Positions 12,701 to 26,640 are shown, counted from the first letter of the stretch. The stretch: 64,000 nucleotides of DNA from Aristolochia californica (GCA_029961685.1 JARWKL010000001.1:26734295-26798294), one strand, 5' to 3'. Numbers and translations are program-made. The notes: generated by a model from the letters alone, not told the origin.

Positions 12701-13745
12701 TGATCTATTTGCATTTTTGATTTACGGTTGAGGGAGAGCGAAAACTCAAATTTTTGTTTTAAGAAAAAAGAGTACATGTAGAATGGAAATGCACAATGCA
12801 CAAATGTAGAGCTAGATAATTCCAAAGAGTGTCTGTAATTTTTAGGGATTGTAAGGTCTTCTTAGTTTTTATATATCAGGTTTTACAATCGTCGGGGAAA
12901 AGGCGGAGGCAGGGATTTTTAACTGCGTCTTGACTCCCAATACATAAGTCATTTGTTAGGGTAATATAGCCCGTTACGCATGATAAATCACTTTACAATC
13001 ATCCATGATCGTTGTGTCAGCTTTTTGTAGATGGGCAAAATAATGGCTTGTTTGACTCGGGTAAATATCCCACCGCACGTTCGCTTGAGAATTTAATGAG
13101 CGTTTGTTATTCTCTTCAAAAGCTTTGGATCCATAGGTGATTTGCATCTTTAACATGTTTAAAACATGCATATCCATTTCTAAAGCATGTGTGGAGGAAA
13201 TCTCGTTCCTACAAAATTCCAAGCTGTTGGGGTCGAACGAATGGAATTTCCCAAACTAGGACAACAAAAATTTTGTGTTCATTTGTGGTGTGTGAATAAA
13301 TTTTCTTTACTTTCATTTGTTATTGTTTTAAATTTTTTTCCGTACTTGAACTTCAAAATTTTCATTTGGTTGTGATCTATTTGCCTTTTCGGTTTACGGG
13401 ATGAAGGGAGAGCGAAAACTCCAAGTTTTGTTTTAAGAAAAAAAAGTACATGTAGAATGGAAATGCATAATGCACAAATGTAGAGAGAGATAATTCCAAA
13501 GAGTTTCTGTAATTTTTTGGGATTGTTAGCTCTTCTTAGTTTTTAAAAATCAGGTTTTGCAATCGTCGGGAAAAAGGGGGAGGCAGGGATTTTTAACTGA
13601 GTCTTGACTCCCAATCCATAAGTCATTTATTAGGGTAATAAAGCCAGTTACGCATGATAAATCACTTTACAATCATCCATGATCGTTGGGTCAGCTTTTT
13701 GTAGATGCGCAAAATAATGGCTTGTTTGACTCGGGTAAATATCTC

Positions 13746-13760
13746 ACCGCCAAAGTTTGT
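13746..13760 (+). repeat. About 20-bp internal deletion (653-bp step)
   Basis: The usual sequence from the CACCGCACGTTCACTTGAG block to GAGCGTTTGTT is replaced by CACCGCCAAAGTTTGTT. About 20 bp are missing, and a few bases do not match either flank, which looks like a small filler at a repaired break. Confidence 0.8.
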
Positions 13761-15796
13761 TATTCTCTTCAAAAGCTTTGGATCCATAGGTGATTTGCAT
13801 CTCTAACATGTTTAAAACATGCATATCGATTTTTAAAACATGTGTGGAGGAAATCTCTTTCCTTTAAAATTCCAAGTTGCTAGGGTTGAACTAGTTGAAT
13901 TTCCCAAAGTTGGACAAAAAAACATTTGTGTTCATTTGTGGTGTGTGAATAAATTTTCTTTACTTACATTTGTTATTGTTTTAAATTTTTTCCGTACTTG
14001 AACTCCAAAATTTTTATTTTGTTGTGATCTATTTGGCTTTTTGGTTTATGGGAAGAAGGGTGAACGAAAACTCAAAGTTTTGTTTTAAGAAAAAAGTGTA
14101 CATGTAGAATGGAAATGCACAATGCACAAATGTAGAGAGAGATAATTCCAAAGAGTTTCTGTAATGTTTTGGGATTGTTTGCTCTTCTTAGTTTTTGTAT
14201 ATCAGGTTTTGCAATCGCCGGGAAAAAGGGGGAGGCGGGGATTTTTAACTAAGTCTTGACTCCCAATCCATAAGTCATTTCTTAGGGTAATATAGCCCGT
14301 TATGCATGATAAATCACTTTACAATCATCCATGATCGTTGGGTCAGCTTTTTGTAAATGGGCAATATAATGGCATGTTTGACTCGGGTAAATATCCCATC
14401 GCACATTCACTTGACAATTTAATGAGTGTATGTTATTCTCTTCAAAAGCTTTGGATCCATACGTGATTTGCATCATTAACATGTTTAAAACATAGAAATC
14501 CATTTTTTAAGCATGTGTGGAGGAAATCTCTTTCTTATAAAATACAAAGCTGTTAGGGTTAAACTAGTGGAATTTCCCATACTTGGACAACAAAACTTTT
14601 TTGTTCATTTGTGGTGTGTGAATAAATTTTTTTTACTTACATTTGTTATTGTTTTAAATTTTTTCCGTACATGAACTCTAAAATTTTCAATTTGTTATGA
14701 TCTATTTGCCTTTTTGGTTTCCGGGAAAAAGGGAGAATGAATACTCAAAGTTTTGATTTATGAAAAAAGCATACATCTAAAATGAAATTGCACAGTGCAC
14801 AAATGTAGAGCGAGAAATTCCATAGAGTTTCTGTAATTTTTAGGGATTGTAAGGTCTTCTTAGTTTTCATATATCAGGTTTTGCAATCGTCGGGAAAAAG
14901 GGGGAGGCAGGGATTTTTAACTGAGTCTTGACTCCCAATCCATAAGTCATTTCTTAGGGTAATATAGCCCGTACGCATGATAAATCACTTTACAATTATC
15001 CATGATCGTTGGGTTTGCTTTTTGTAGATGGCCAAAATAATGGCTTGTTTGACTCGGCTAAATATCCCACCGCACGTTCAGTTGAGAATTTACTGAGCGT
15101 TTGTTCTTCTCTTCAAAAGCTTTGGATCCATAGGTGATTTGCATCTTTAACATTTTTAAAACATGCATATCCATTTTTAAAGCATGTGTTGAGGAAATCT
15201 CTTTCCTATAAAATTCCAAGCTGTTGGGGTTGAACAAGTGGAATTTCCCAAAGTTGGAAAACAAAACTTTTGTGTTCATTTCTGGTGTGTGAATAAATTT
15301 TCTTTACTTACATTTGTTATTGTTTTAAATTTTTTCCGTACTTGAACTCCAAAATTTTCATTTTGTTGTGATCTATTTGGCTTTTTGGTTTACGGGATGA
15401 AGGGAGAGCGAAAACTCAAAGTTTTGTTTTAAGAAAAAAGAGTACATGTAGAATGGAAATGCACAATGCACAAATGTAGAGAGAGATAATTCCAAAGAGT
15501 TTCTGTGACTTTTAGGGATTGTAAGCTCTTCTTAATTTTTATATATCATGTTTTGCAATCGTCGGGAAAAAAGGGGAGGTAGGGATTTTTAACTAAGTCT
15601 TGACTCCCAATCCATAAGTCATTTCTTAAGGTAATATAGCCCGTTACGCATGATAAATCACTTTAAAATCATCCATGATCGTTGGGTCAGCTTTTTGTAG
15701 AAGGGCAAAATAATGGCTAGTTTGACTCGGGTAAATATCCCACCGCACGTTCACTTGAGAATTTAATGAGCGTTTGTTATTCTCTTCAAAAGCTTT

Positions 15797-15820
15797 GGAT
15801 CCATCTTTTACAAGTTTAAA
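15797..15820 (+). repeat. 13-bp deletion after the BamHI landmark (662-bp step)
   Basis: GGATCCAT is followed directly by CTTTTACAAG, skipping AGGTGATTTGCAT. The missing block ends in CAT and follows CAT, so the deletion lies between short direct repeats, as expected of replication slippage. Confidence 0.82.
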
Positions 15821-18384
15821 ACATGCAAATCCATTTTTTAAGCATGTGTAGAGGAAATCTCTTTCGTATAAAATTCCAATCTGTTAGGGTTGAACTAGTG
15901 GAATTTTGCCAAACTTGGACAAAAAAACTTTTGTGTTCATTTGTGGTGTGTGAATAAATTTTCTTTACTTACATTTTTTATTGTTTAAAATTTTTTTCCG
16001 TACATTAACTCCAAAATTTTCATTTTGTATTGATCTGTTTGGCTTTTTGGTTTACGGGAGGAAGGGAGAGCGAAAACTCAAAGTTTTGATTTATGAAAAA
16101 ACTGTACAGCTAAAATGAAAATGCACAGTGCACAAATGTAGAGTGAGATAATTCCAATGAGTTTATGTAATTTTTAGGGATTTTAAGCTCTTCTTAGTTC
16201 TTATATATCTGCTTTTGCAATCGACGGGAAAAAGGGGGAGGCAAGGATTTTTAACTGAGTCTTGACTCCCAATCCATATGCCATTTCGTAGGGAAATATA
16301 GCCCGTTACGCATGATAAATCACTTTACAATCATCCATGATCGTTGGGTCAGCTTTTTGTAGATGGGCAAAATAATGGCTTGTTTGACTCGGGTAAATAT
16401 CCCACCGCACGTTAACTTGAGAATTTAATGAGCGTTTGTTATTCTCTTCAAAAGCTTTGGATCCATAGGTGATTTGTATCTTTAACATGTTTAAAACATG
16501 CAAATGCATATTTCAAGCATGTGTGGAGGAAATCTCTTTCTTATAAAATTCCAAGTTGTTGGGGTTGCACTAGTGGAATTTCCCAAACTTGGACAAAAAT
16601 CCTTTTGTGTTGATTTGTGGTGTGTGAATAAATTTTCTTTACTTACATTTGTTGTTGTTTTAAATTTTTTTCCGTACATGAACTCTAAAATTTTCATTTT
16701 GTAGTGACCTATTTGCCTTTTTGGTTTACGGGATGAAGGGAGAGCGAAAACTCAAAGTTTTGTTTTAAGAAAAAAGAGTACATGTAGAATGGAAATGCAC
16801 AATGCAAAAATGTAGAGAGAGATAATTCCAAAGAGTTTCTGTAATTTTTAGGGATTGTAAGCTCTTCTTAGTTTTGATATATCAGGTTTTGCAATCGTCG
16901 AGAAAAAGGGGGAGGCAGGGATTTTTAACTGAGTCTTGACTCCCAATCCATAAGTCATTTCTTAGGGTAATATGGCCCGTTACGCATTATAAATCAGTTT
17001 ACAATCATCCAAGATCGTTGGGTCAGCTTTTTGTAGATGGGCAAAATAATGGCTTGTTTGACTCAGGTAAATATTCCACCGCAAATTCACTTGAGAATTT
17101 AATGAGCGTTTGTTATTCTCTTCAAAAGCTTTGGATCCATACGTGATTTGCATCTTTAACATGTTTAAAAGATGCAAATCCATTTTTTAAGCATGTGTGG
17201 AGGAAAGCTCTTTCTTATAAAATTCTAAGTTGTTGGGGTTGAACTAGTGGAATTTCCCAAACTTGGATATCAAAAATTTTGTTTTCATTTGTGGTGTGCG
17301 AATAAATTTTCTTTACTTACATTTGTCATTGTTTTAAATTTTTTCTGTACTTGAACTCAAAAATTTTCATTTTGTTGTGATCTATTTGCCTTTTTGGTTT
17401 ACGGGATGATGGGAGAGCGAAAACTCAAAGTTTTGTTTTAAGAAAAAAGAGTACATGTAGATTGGAAATGCACAATGCACAAATGTAGAGCGAGATAATT
17501 CCAAAGAGTTTCTGTAATTTTTAGGGATTGTAAGCTCTTCTTAGTTTTTATATATCAGGTTTTACAATCTTCGGGAAAAAGGGGGAGGCAGGGATTTTTA
17601 ACTTAGTCTTGACTCCCAATCCATTAGTCATTTCTTATGGAAATTTAACCCGTTACACAAGATAAATCACTTTACAATCATCCATGATCGTTGGGTCAAC
17701 TTTTTGTAGATGGGCAAAATAATGGCTTGTTTGACTCGGGTAAATATCCCACCGCATGTTCACTTGAAAATTTAATGAGCGTTTGTTAGTCTCTTCAAAA
17801 GCTTTGGATCCAAAGGTGATTTTCATCTTTAACATGTTTAAAACATGCATATCCATTTTTAAAGCATGTGTGGAGGAAATCTCTTTCCTATAAAATTCCA
17901 AGCTGTTGGGGTTGAACTAGTGGAATTTCCCAAACTTGGAAGACAAAAATTTTGTCTTCATTTATGGTGTGTGAATAAATTTTCTTTACTTACATTTGTT
18001 ATTTTTATAAATTTTTTTCCGTACATGAACTCTAAAATTTTCATTTTGTAGTGATTTATTTGTCTTTTCGGTTTACGGGATGAAGGGAGAGTGAAAACTC
18101 AAAGTTTTGTTTTAAGAAAAAAGAGTACATGTAGAATGGAAGTGCACAATGCACAAATGTAGAGCGAGATTATTCCAAAGAGTTTCTGTAATTTTTAGGG
18201 ATTGTAAGCTCTTCTTAGTTTTTATATATCAGGTTTGGCAATCGTCGGGAAAAAGGGGGAGGCAGGGATTTTTAACTGAGTCTTGACTCCAAATTCATAA
18301 GTCATTTCTGAGGGTAATATAGCCCTTTACGCATGATAAATCACTTTACAATCATCCATGATCGTTGGGTCAGTTTTTTGTAGA

Positions 18385-18405
18385 TGGGCAAAATAACTTG
18401 AGAAT
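18385..18405 (+). repeat. About 39-bp deletion (634-bp step)
   Basis: GGGCAAAATAA is joined directly to CTTGAGAATTTAATG. The block normally between them, from TGGCTTGTTTGACTCGGG to CCGCACGTTCA, is missing. This is the largest clean deletion in the window and the shortest monomer. Confidence 0.85.
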
Positions 18406-18786
18406 TTAATGAGCGTTTGTTATGCTCTTCAAAAGCTTTGTATCCATAGGTGATTTTCATCTTTAACTTGTTTAAAACATGCATATCCATTTTTAAATAA
18501 TGTGTGGAGGAAATCTCTTTCCTATAAAATTCCAAGCTGTTGGGGTTGAACTAGTGGAATTTCCCAAACTTGGACAACAAAACTTTTGTGTTCATTTGTG
18601 TGTGTGAATAAATTTTCTTTACTTACATTTGTTGTTGTTTTAAATTTTTTTCGTATTTGAACTCCAAAATTTTCATTTTGTTGTGATCTGTTTCCCTTTT
18701 TGGTTTACAGGATGAAGGGAGAGCGAAAACTAAAAGTTTTGATTTAAGAAAAAAGAGTACATGTAGAATGGAAATGCACAATGCAC

Positions 18787-18924
18787 AAATGTAGAGAGAG
18801 ATAATTTCAAGGAGTTTCTGTAATTTTTAGGGAGTCTAAGCTCTTCTTAGTTTTGAAATGTAGAGCAAGATAATTCCAAAGAGTTTCTGTAATTATTTGG
18901 GATTGTAAGCTCTTCTTAGTTTTA
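18787..18924 (+). repeat. 69-bp internal tandem duplication (740-bp step)
   Basis: The stretch from AAATGTAGAG through CTCTTCTTAGTTTTG occurs twice in a row, at 18787-18855 and 18856-18924. The copies differ at several positions (GAGAGAGATAATTTCAAGG against GAGCAAGATAATTCCAAAG), so either the event is old or the second copy came from another monomer. It makes this the longest monomer of the window. Confidence 0.88.
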
Positions 18925-21900
18925 ATATATCAGGATTTGCCATCGTCGGGAAAAAGGGGGAGGCAGGGATTTTTAACTGAGTCTTGACTCCCAATCCATA
19001 AGTCGTTTCTTAGGGAAATATAGCCCGTTACGCATGATAAATCACTTTACAATCATCCATGATCGTTGGGTCAGCTTTTTGTAGATGGGCAAAATAATGG
19101 CTTGTTTGACTCGGGTAAATATCCACCGCACGTTCACTTGAGAATTTAATGAGCATTTGTTATTCTCTTCAAAAGCTTTGGATCCATAGGTGATTTGCAT
19201 TTTTAACATGTTTAAAACATGCATATCAATTTTTAAATCATGTTTGGAGGAAATCTCTTTCCTATAAAAGACCAAGCTGTTGGGGTTGCTCTAGTGGAAT
19301 TTCCAAAACTTGGACAACAAAAATTTTGTGTTCAATTGTGGTGTGTGAATAAATTTTATTTACTAAAATTTGTTATTGTTTTAAATTTTTTCCGTACCTG
19401 AACTCCAAAATTTTAGTTTTGTTGTGATCTATTTGCCGTTTCTTTTTACAGGATGAAGGGAAAGCGAAAACTCAAAGTTTTGTTTTAAGAAAAAAGAGTA
19501 CATGTTGAATGGAAATGCACAATGCACAAATGTAGAGTGAGATTATTCCAAAGAGTTTCTATAATTTTTAAGGAATGTAAGCTGTTCTTAGTTTTTATAT
19601 ATCAGGTTTAGCAATCGTCGGGAAAAAGGGGGAGGCAGGGATTTTTAACTGAGTCTTGACTCCCAATTGATAAGTCATTTCTTAGGGTAATTTAGCCCTT
19701 TACGCATGATAAATCACTTTACAATCATCCATGATCGTTGGGTCAGCTTTTTGTAGATGGGCAAAATAATGGCATGTTTGACTCTGGTAAATATCCCACC
19801 GCACGTTCACTTGAGAATTTAATGAGCGTTTGTTATTCTCTTCAAAATATTTGGATCCATAGGTGATTTGCATCTTTAACATGTTTAAAACATGCATATC
19901 CATTTTTAAATAATGTGTGGAGGAAATCGCTTTCCTATAAAATTCCAAGCAGTTGGGGTTGAACTAGTGGAATTTCCCAAACTTGGACAACAAAACATTT
20001 GTGTTCATTTGTGGTGTGTCAATAAATTTCCTTTACTTATATTTGTTATTTTTTTAAAATTTTTCCGTATTTGAAGTCCAAAATTTTCATTTTGTTGTGA
20101 TCTATTTGCCTTTTTTGTTTACGGGATGAAGGGAGAGCGAAAACTCAAAGTTTTGTTTTGAGAAAAAAGAGTACATGTAGAATGGAAATGTACAATGCAC
20201 AAATGTAGAGAGAGATAATTCCAAAGAGTTTCTGAAATTTTAGGGATTGTAAACTCTTCTTTGTTTTTATATATCAGGTTTTGCAATCGTCGGGAAAAAG
20301 GGGGAGGCAGGGATTTTTAACTAAGTCTTGACTCCCAATCCATAAGTCATTTCTTAGGGTAATATAGCCCGTTACGCATGATAAATCACTTTACAATCAT
20401 CCATGATCGTTGGGTCAGCTTTTTGTAGATTGGCAAAATAATGGCTTGTTTGACTCAGTTAAATATCCCACCGCATGTTCACTTGAGAATTTAATGAGTG
20501 TTTGTTATTCTCCTCAAAAGCTTTGGATCCATAGGTGATTTGCATCTTTAACATGTTAAAAAGATGCAAATCCATGTTTTAAGCATGTGTGGAGGAAATC
20601 TCTTTCTTATAAAATTCCAAGTTGTTGGGGTTGAACTAGTGGAATTTCCCAAACTTGGAAAAAAAACTTTGTTCATTTGTGGTGTGTGAATAAATTTTCT
20701 TTACTTAAATTTGTTATTGTTTTAAATTTTTTTCCGTACATGAACTCTAAAATTTTCATTTTGTAATGATCCGTTCGCCTTTTTGGTTTACGGGATGAAG
20801 GAAGAGCGAAAACTCAAAGTTTTGAATTATGAAAAAAGTGTACATCTAAAATGAAAATGCACAGTGCACAAATGTTGAGCGAGATAATTCCAAAGAGTTT
20901 CTGTAATTTTTAGGGATTGTAACCTCTTCTTAGTTTTTATATATCAGGTTTGCAATTATCGGGAAAAAGGGGGAGGCAAGGATTTTTAACTGAGTCTTGA
21001 CTCCCAATCCATAAGTCATTTCTTAGGGTAATATAGCTTGTTACGCATGGTAAATCACTTTACAACAATCCTTGATCGTTGCGTCAGCTTTTTGTAGATG
21101 GGCAAAATAATGGCTTGTTTGATTCGGGTAAATATCCACTGCCCGTTCACTTGAGAATATAATGAGCGATTGTTATTCTCTTCAAAAGCTTTGGATCCAT
21201 ACGTGATTTGCATTTTTAACATGTTTAAAACATGCATATCTATTTTTAAAGCATGTGCAGAGGAAATCCCTTTCCTATAAAATTCCAAGTGGTAGGGGTT
21301 GAGCTAGTGGAATTTCCCAAACTTGGACAACAAAACTTTTGTGTTCATTTGTGGTGTGTGAATAAATTTTCTTTACTTACATTTGTTATTGTTTTAAATT
21401 TTTTCCGCACTTGAACTCACTAATTTTTATTTTTTTGTGATCTATTTGCATTTTTGGTTGACGGGATGAAGGGAGAGTGAAATCTCAAAATTTTGTTTTA
21501 AGTAAAAAGAGTACATGTAGATTGGAAATGCACAATGCACAAATGTAGAGCAAGATAATTCCAAAGAGTTTCTTTAATTTTTAGGGATTGTAAGCTCTTC
21601 TTAGTTTTTACATATCAGGTTTTGCAATCGTCGGGAAAAAGAGGGAGGCAGGGATTTTTAACTTAGTCTTGACTCCCAATCCATCAGTGATTTCTTAGGG
21701 TAATATAGCCCGTTACGTATGATAAATCACTTTACAATCATCCACGATCATTGGGTCCGCTTTTTGTAGATGGGCAAAATAATGGCTTGTTTGACTCGGG
21801 TAAATATCCCTCCGCATGTTCACCTGAGAATTTAATGAGCGTTTGTTATTCTCTTCAAAAGCTTTGGATCCATAGGTGATTTGCATGTAGAACATGTTTA

Positions 21901-22880
21901 AAACATGCATATCCATTTTTAATGCATGTGTGGAGGAAATCTCTTTCCTATAAAATTCCAAGCTGTTGGGGTTGAACTAGTGGAATTTCCAAAACATGGA
22001 CAACAAAAATTTTGTGTTCATTTGTGGTGTGTGAATAAATTTTCTTTTCTTACATTTGTTATTGTTTTAAATTTTTTCCGTACTTGAACACCAAAATTTT
22101 AGTTTTGTTCTGATCTATTTGCCTTTTTGGTTTACGGGATGAAGGGAGAGCGAAAACTCAAAGTTTTGTTTTAAGAAAAAGGAGTACATGTAGAATGGAA
22201 ATGCACAATTCACAAATGTCGAGAGAGATAATTCCAAAGAGTTTCTGTAATTTTTAGGGATTGTAAGCTCTTCTTTGTTTTTATATATCAGGTTTTGCAT
22301 TCGTCGGGAAAAAGGGTGAGGAAGGGATTTTTAACTGAGTCTTGACTCCCAATCCATAAGTCATTTCTTAGGGTAATATAGCCCGTTACAGATGATAAAT
22401 ATCTTTTCAATCATCCATGATCGTTGGGTCAGCTTTTTGTAGATGGGCAAAATAATGGCTTGTTTGACTCGGGTAAATATCCCACCGCACGTTCAGTTGA
22501 GAATTTAATGAGCGTTTGTTATTCTCTTCAAAATCTTTAGATCCATAGGTGATTTGCATCTTTAACGTGTTTAAAACATGCAAATCCTTTTTTTAAGAAT
22601 GTGTGGAGGAAATATCTTTCTTATAAAATTCCAAGCTATTGGGGTTGAACTAGTGGAATTTCCCAAACTTGGACAAAAAAAATTTTGTGTTCATTTGTGG
22701 TGTGTGAATAAATTTTCTTTACATGCATTTGTTATTTTTTTATATTTTTTTCCGTACATGAACTCTAAAATTTTCATTTGTGAGTGATCTATTTGCCTTT
22801 TTGTTTTACGGGATGAAGGGAGAGCGAAAACTCAAAGTTTTGATTTATGAAAAAAGTGTACATCTAAAATGAAAATGCAC

Positions 22881-22900
22881 AGTGCACAAAGAGTTTCTGT
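22881..22900 (+). repeat. 22-bp deletion between CAAA repeats (651-bp step)
   Basis: GTGCACAAA is joined directly to GAGTTTCTG. The missing block runs from TGTAGAGCG to ATTCCAAA. It ends in CAAA and follows CAAA, so it fits slippage between 4-bp direct repeats. Confidence 0.85.
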
Positions 22901-23279
22901 AATTTTTAGGGATTGTAAGCTCTTCTTAGTTTTTGTATATCAGGTTTTGCAATCGTCGGGAAAAAGGGGGAGGCAGGGAATTTTAACTGAGTCTTGACTC
23001 CCAATCCATAAGTCATTTCTTAGGGTAATATAGCCCGTTACGCATGATAAATCACTTTACAATCATCGATGATCGTTGGGTCAGCATTTTGTAGATGGGC
23101 AAAATAATGGCTTGTTTGACTCGGGTAAATATCCACCGCACGTTCAGTTGAGAATTTAATGAGCGTTTGTTATTCTCTTCAAAACCTTTGGATCCATAGG
23201 TGATTTGCATGTTTAACATGTTTAAAACATGCATATCCATTTTTAAAGCATGTGTGGAGGAAATCTCTTTCCTTTAAAA

Positions 23280-23640
23280 TTCCAAGCTGTTGGTGTTGAA
23301 CTAGTGGAATTTCCCAAACTTGGACAACAAAACTTTTGTGTTCATTTGTAGTGTGTGAATAAATTTTCTTTTCTTACATTTGTTATTGTTTTAAATTTTT
23401 TCCGTACTTGAACTCCAAAATTTTTAGTTTTGTTGAGATCTATTTGCCTTTTTGGTTTACAGGATGAAGGGAGAGCGAAAACTCAAAGTTTTGTTTTAAG
23501 AAAAAAGAGTACATGTAGAATGAAAATGCTCAATGCACAAATGTAGAGCGAGATTATTCCGAAGTGTTTCTGTAATTTATAGGGATTGTAAGCTCTTCTT
23601 AGTTTTTATATATCATGTTTTGCAATCGTCGGGAAAAAGG
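23280..23640 (+). repeat. 360-bp homogenised tract, copy 1
   Basis: This tract shares rare variants with 26641-27000 at an offset of about 3361 bp (five monomers): CTGTTGGTGTTGAAC, CATTTGTAGTGTGTG, AAAATGCTCAATGC, GATTATTCYGAAGTG and GGGGGACGCA. Neighbouring monomers lack this combination. Confidence 0.78.
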
Positions 23641-23862
23641 GGGACGCATGGATTTTTAACTGAGTCTTGACTCCCAATCCATAAGTCATTCCTTAGGGTA
23701 ATATAGCCCGTTACGCATGATAAATCACTTTACAATCATCCATGATCGTTGGGTCAGCATTTTGTAGATGGGCAAAATAATGGCTTGTTTGACTTGGGTA
23801 AATATCCATCGCACGTTCAGTTGAGAATTTAATGAGCGTTTGTTATTCTTTTCCAAAGCTTT

Positions 23863-24534
23863 GCATCCATAGGTGATTTGCATTTTTAACATGTTTAAAA
23901 CATGCATATCCATTTTTAAAGCATGTTTGGAGGAAATCTCATTCCTATAAAATTCCATGCTGTTTGGGTTGAACTTGTGGAATTTCCCAAACTTGGACAA
24001 CAAAACTTTTGTGTTCATTTGTGGTGTGTGAATAAATTTTCTTTACTTACATTTGTTATGGTTTTAAATTTTTTCCGTACTTGAACTCCAAAATTTTCAT
24101 TTTGTTGTGATCTATTTGCGTTTTTGGTTTATGGGATGAAGGGAGAGGGAAAACTCTAAGTTTTGTTTGAAGAAAAAAGAGTACATGTAGAATGGAAATG
24201 CACAATGCACAAATGTAGAGAGAGATAATTCCAAAGAGTTTCTATAATTTTTAGGGATTGTAAGCTTTTCTTTGTTTTTATATATCAGGTTTTCCAATCG
24301 TCCGGAAAAAGGGGGAGGCAGGGATTTTTAACTGAGTCTTGACTCCCAATCCATAAGTAATTTCTTAGGGAAATACAGCCCGTTACGCTTGATAAATCAC
24401 TTAAAATCATCCATGATCGTTGGGTCAGCTTTTTGTAGATGGGTAAAATAATGGCTTGTTTGACTCGGGTAAATATCCCACCGCACGTTCACTTGAGAAT
24501 TTAATGAGCGTTTGTTATTCTCTTCAAAAGCATT
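23863..24534 (+). repeat. Reference class A monomer (672 bp)
   Basis: A representative class A copy of typical length. Class A markers are CATGCATATCC followed by TTTTTAAAGCATG, TTCCTATAAAATTCC, GGACAACAAAAC, CTTGAACTCCAAAATTTTC, CATTTTGTTGTGATC and GAGTACATGTAGAATGG. Many A copies also have a two-C run in AAATATCCACCGC, where B copies have three C. This copy itself has point variants: GCATCC in place of GGATCC and CATGTTTGGAGG in place of CATGTGTGGAGG. Confidence 0.85.
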
Positions 24535-26640
24535 GGATCCATAGGTGATTTACATTTTTGACATGTTTAAAACATGCAAAGACATTTTTTAAGCATGTGT
24601 GGAGGAAATCTCTTTCTTATAAAATTCCAAGCTGTTGGGGTTGAACTAGTGGAATTTCCCAAACTTGGACAAAAAAACTTTTGTGTTCATTTGTGGTGTG
24701 TGAATATATTTTCATCACTTTCATTTGTTATTGTTTTAAATTTTTTTCCATACATGAACTCTAAAATTTTCATTTTGTAGTGATCTATTTACCTTTTTGG
24801 TTTACAGGATGAAGGGAGAGCGAAAACTCAAAGTTTTGATTTATGAAAAAAGTTTACATCTAAAATGAAAATGCATAGTGCACAAATGTAGAGCGAGATA
24901 ATTCCAAAGAGTTTCTGTAATTTATAGGGATTGTAAGCTCTTCTTAGTTTTTATATATCAGGTTTTGCAATTGTCAGGAAAAAGGGGAAGGCAGGGATTT
25001 TTAACAGAGTCTTAACTCCCAACCCATAAGGCATTCCTTAGGGTAATATAGCCCGTTACGCATGATAAATCACTTTACAATCATCCATGATCGTTGGGTC
25101 AGCTTTTTGTAGATGGGCAAAATAATGGCTTGTTTGACTTGGGTAAATATCCAGCGCACGTTCAGTTGAGAATTTGATGAGCGTTTGTTATTCTTTTCCA
25201 AAGCTTTGGATCCATAGGTGATTTGCATTTTTAACATGTTTAAAGCATGCATATCCATTTTTAAAGCATGTGTGGAGGAAATCTCTTTCCTATAAAATTC
25301 CAAGCTGTTGGGGTTGAACTAGTGGTTATTCCAAAACTTGGACAACAAAACTTTAGTGTTCATTTGTGGTGTGTGAATAAATTTTCTTTACTTACATTTG
25401 TTATTGTTTTAAATTTTTCCGTACTTGAACTGCAAAATTTTCATTTTGTTTTGATCTATTTGCCTTTTTGGTTTACGGGATGAAGGGAGAGCGAAAACAC
25501 GAAGTTTTTTTTTAAGACAAAAGAGTACATGTAGAATGGAAATGCACAATGCACAAATGTAGAGAGAGATAATTCCAAAGAGTTTCTGTAATTTTTAGGG
25601 ATTGTAAGCTCATCTTAGTTTCTATATATCAGGTTTTGCAATCGTCGGGAAAAAAGGGGTGGTAGGGATTTTTAACTGTTTCTTGATTCCCAATCCATAA
25701 GTCATTTCTTAGGGTAATATAGCCATTACACATGATAAATCACTTTACAATCATCCATGATCGTTGGGTCAGCTTTTTGTAGATGGGCAAAATAATGGCT
25801 TGTTTGACTCGGGTAAATATCCATCGCACGTTCACTTAAGAATTTAATGAGCGTTTGTTATTCTCTTCAAAAGTTTTGGATCCATAGGTGATTTGCATCT
25901 TTATCATGTTTAAAACATGCATATCCATTTTTAAAGCTTGTGTGGAGGAAATCTCTTTCAAATAAAATTTCAAGCTCTTGGGGTTGAACTAGTGGAATTT
26001 CCCAAACTTGGACAACAAAAATTTTGTGTTCATTTGTGCTGTGTGAATAAATTTTCTTTACTTACATTTGTTATTGTTCTACATTTGTTCCGTACTTGAA
26101 CTCCAAAATTTTCATTTTGTTGTGATCTATTTGCCTTTTAGGTTTACGGGATGAAGGGAGAGCGAAAACTCAAAGTTTTTTTTTAAGAAAAAAGAGTCCA
26201 TGTAGAATGGAAATGCACAATGCACAAATGTAGAGAGAGATAATTCCAAAGAGTTTCGGTAATTTTTAAGGATTGTAAGCTCTTCTTAGTTTTTATATAT
26301 CAGGGTCTGCAATCATCGGGAAAAAAGGGGTGGCAGGGATTTTTAACTGAGTCTTGACTCCCAATCCATAAGTCATTTCTTAGGGTAATATAGCCCGTTA
26401 CTCATGAAAAATCACTTTACAATCATCCATGATCGTTGGATCACCTTTTTGTAGATGGGCAAAGTAATGGCTTGTTTGACTCGGGTAAATATCCCATCGC
26501 TCATTCAATTGAGAATTTAATGAGCGTTTGTTATTCTCTTCAAAACCTTTGGATCCATAGGTGATTTGCATCTTTAACATGTTTAAAACATGCATATCCA
26601 TTTTTAAAGCTTGTGTGGAGGAAATCTCTTTCCTATAAAA

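Larger units (their letters stand above)
11109..16765 (+). repeat. 10-kb segmental duplication, copy 2
   Basis: This is the partner of the segment at 1016-6720. It lacks partners for the monomers at 2362 and 3036 but has two extra ones at 13780 and 14453, between the partners of 4383 and 5055. The net length is therefore nearly unchanged while the monomer order differs by whole-monomer gains and losses. The similarity appears to fade in the monomer after 16459, where the left half before 17133 (GACTCAGGTAAATATTCC) does not match that before 7070. Confidence 0.8.
10435..20524 (+). repeat. Array segment 2: monomers 16-30
   Basis: Landmarks are at 10435, 11109, 11782, 12456, 13127, 13780, 14453, 15124, 15797, 16459, 17133, 17806, 18440 (GTATCC variant), 19180 and 19853. 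Classes in order are B A A A A A B A B B B A A A A. This segment holds most of the length irregularities of the window: steps of 653, 662, 634 and 740 bp, each explained by one internal deletion or duplication listed separately. Confidence 0.95.
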
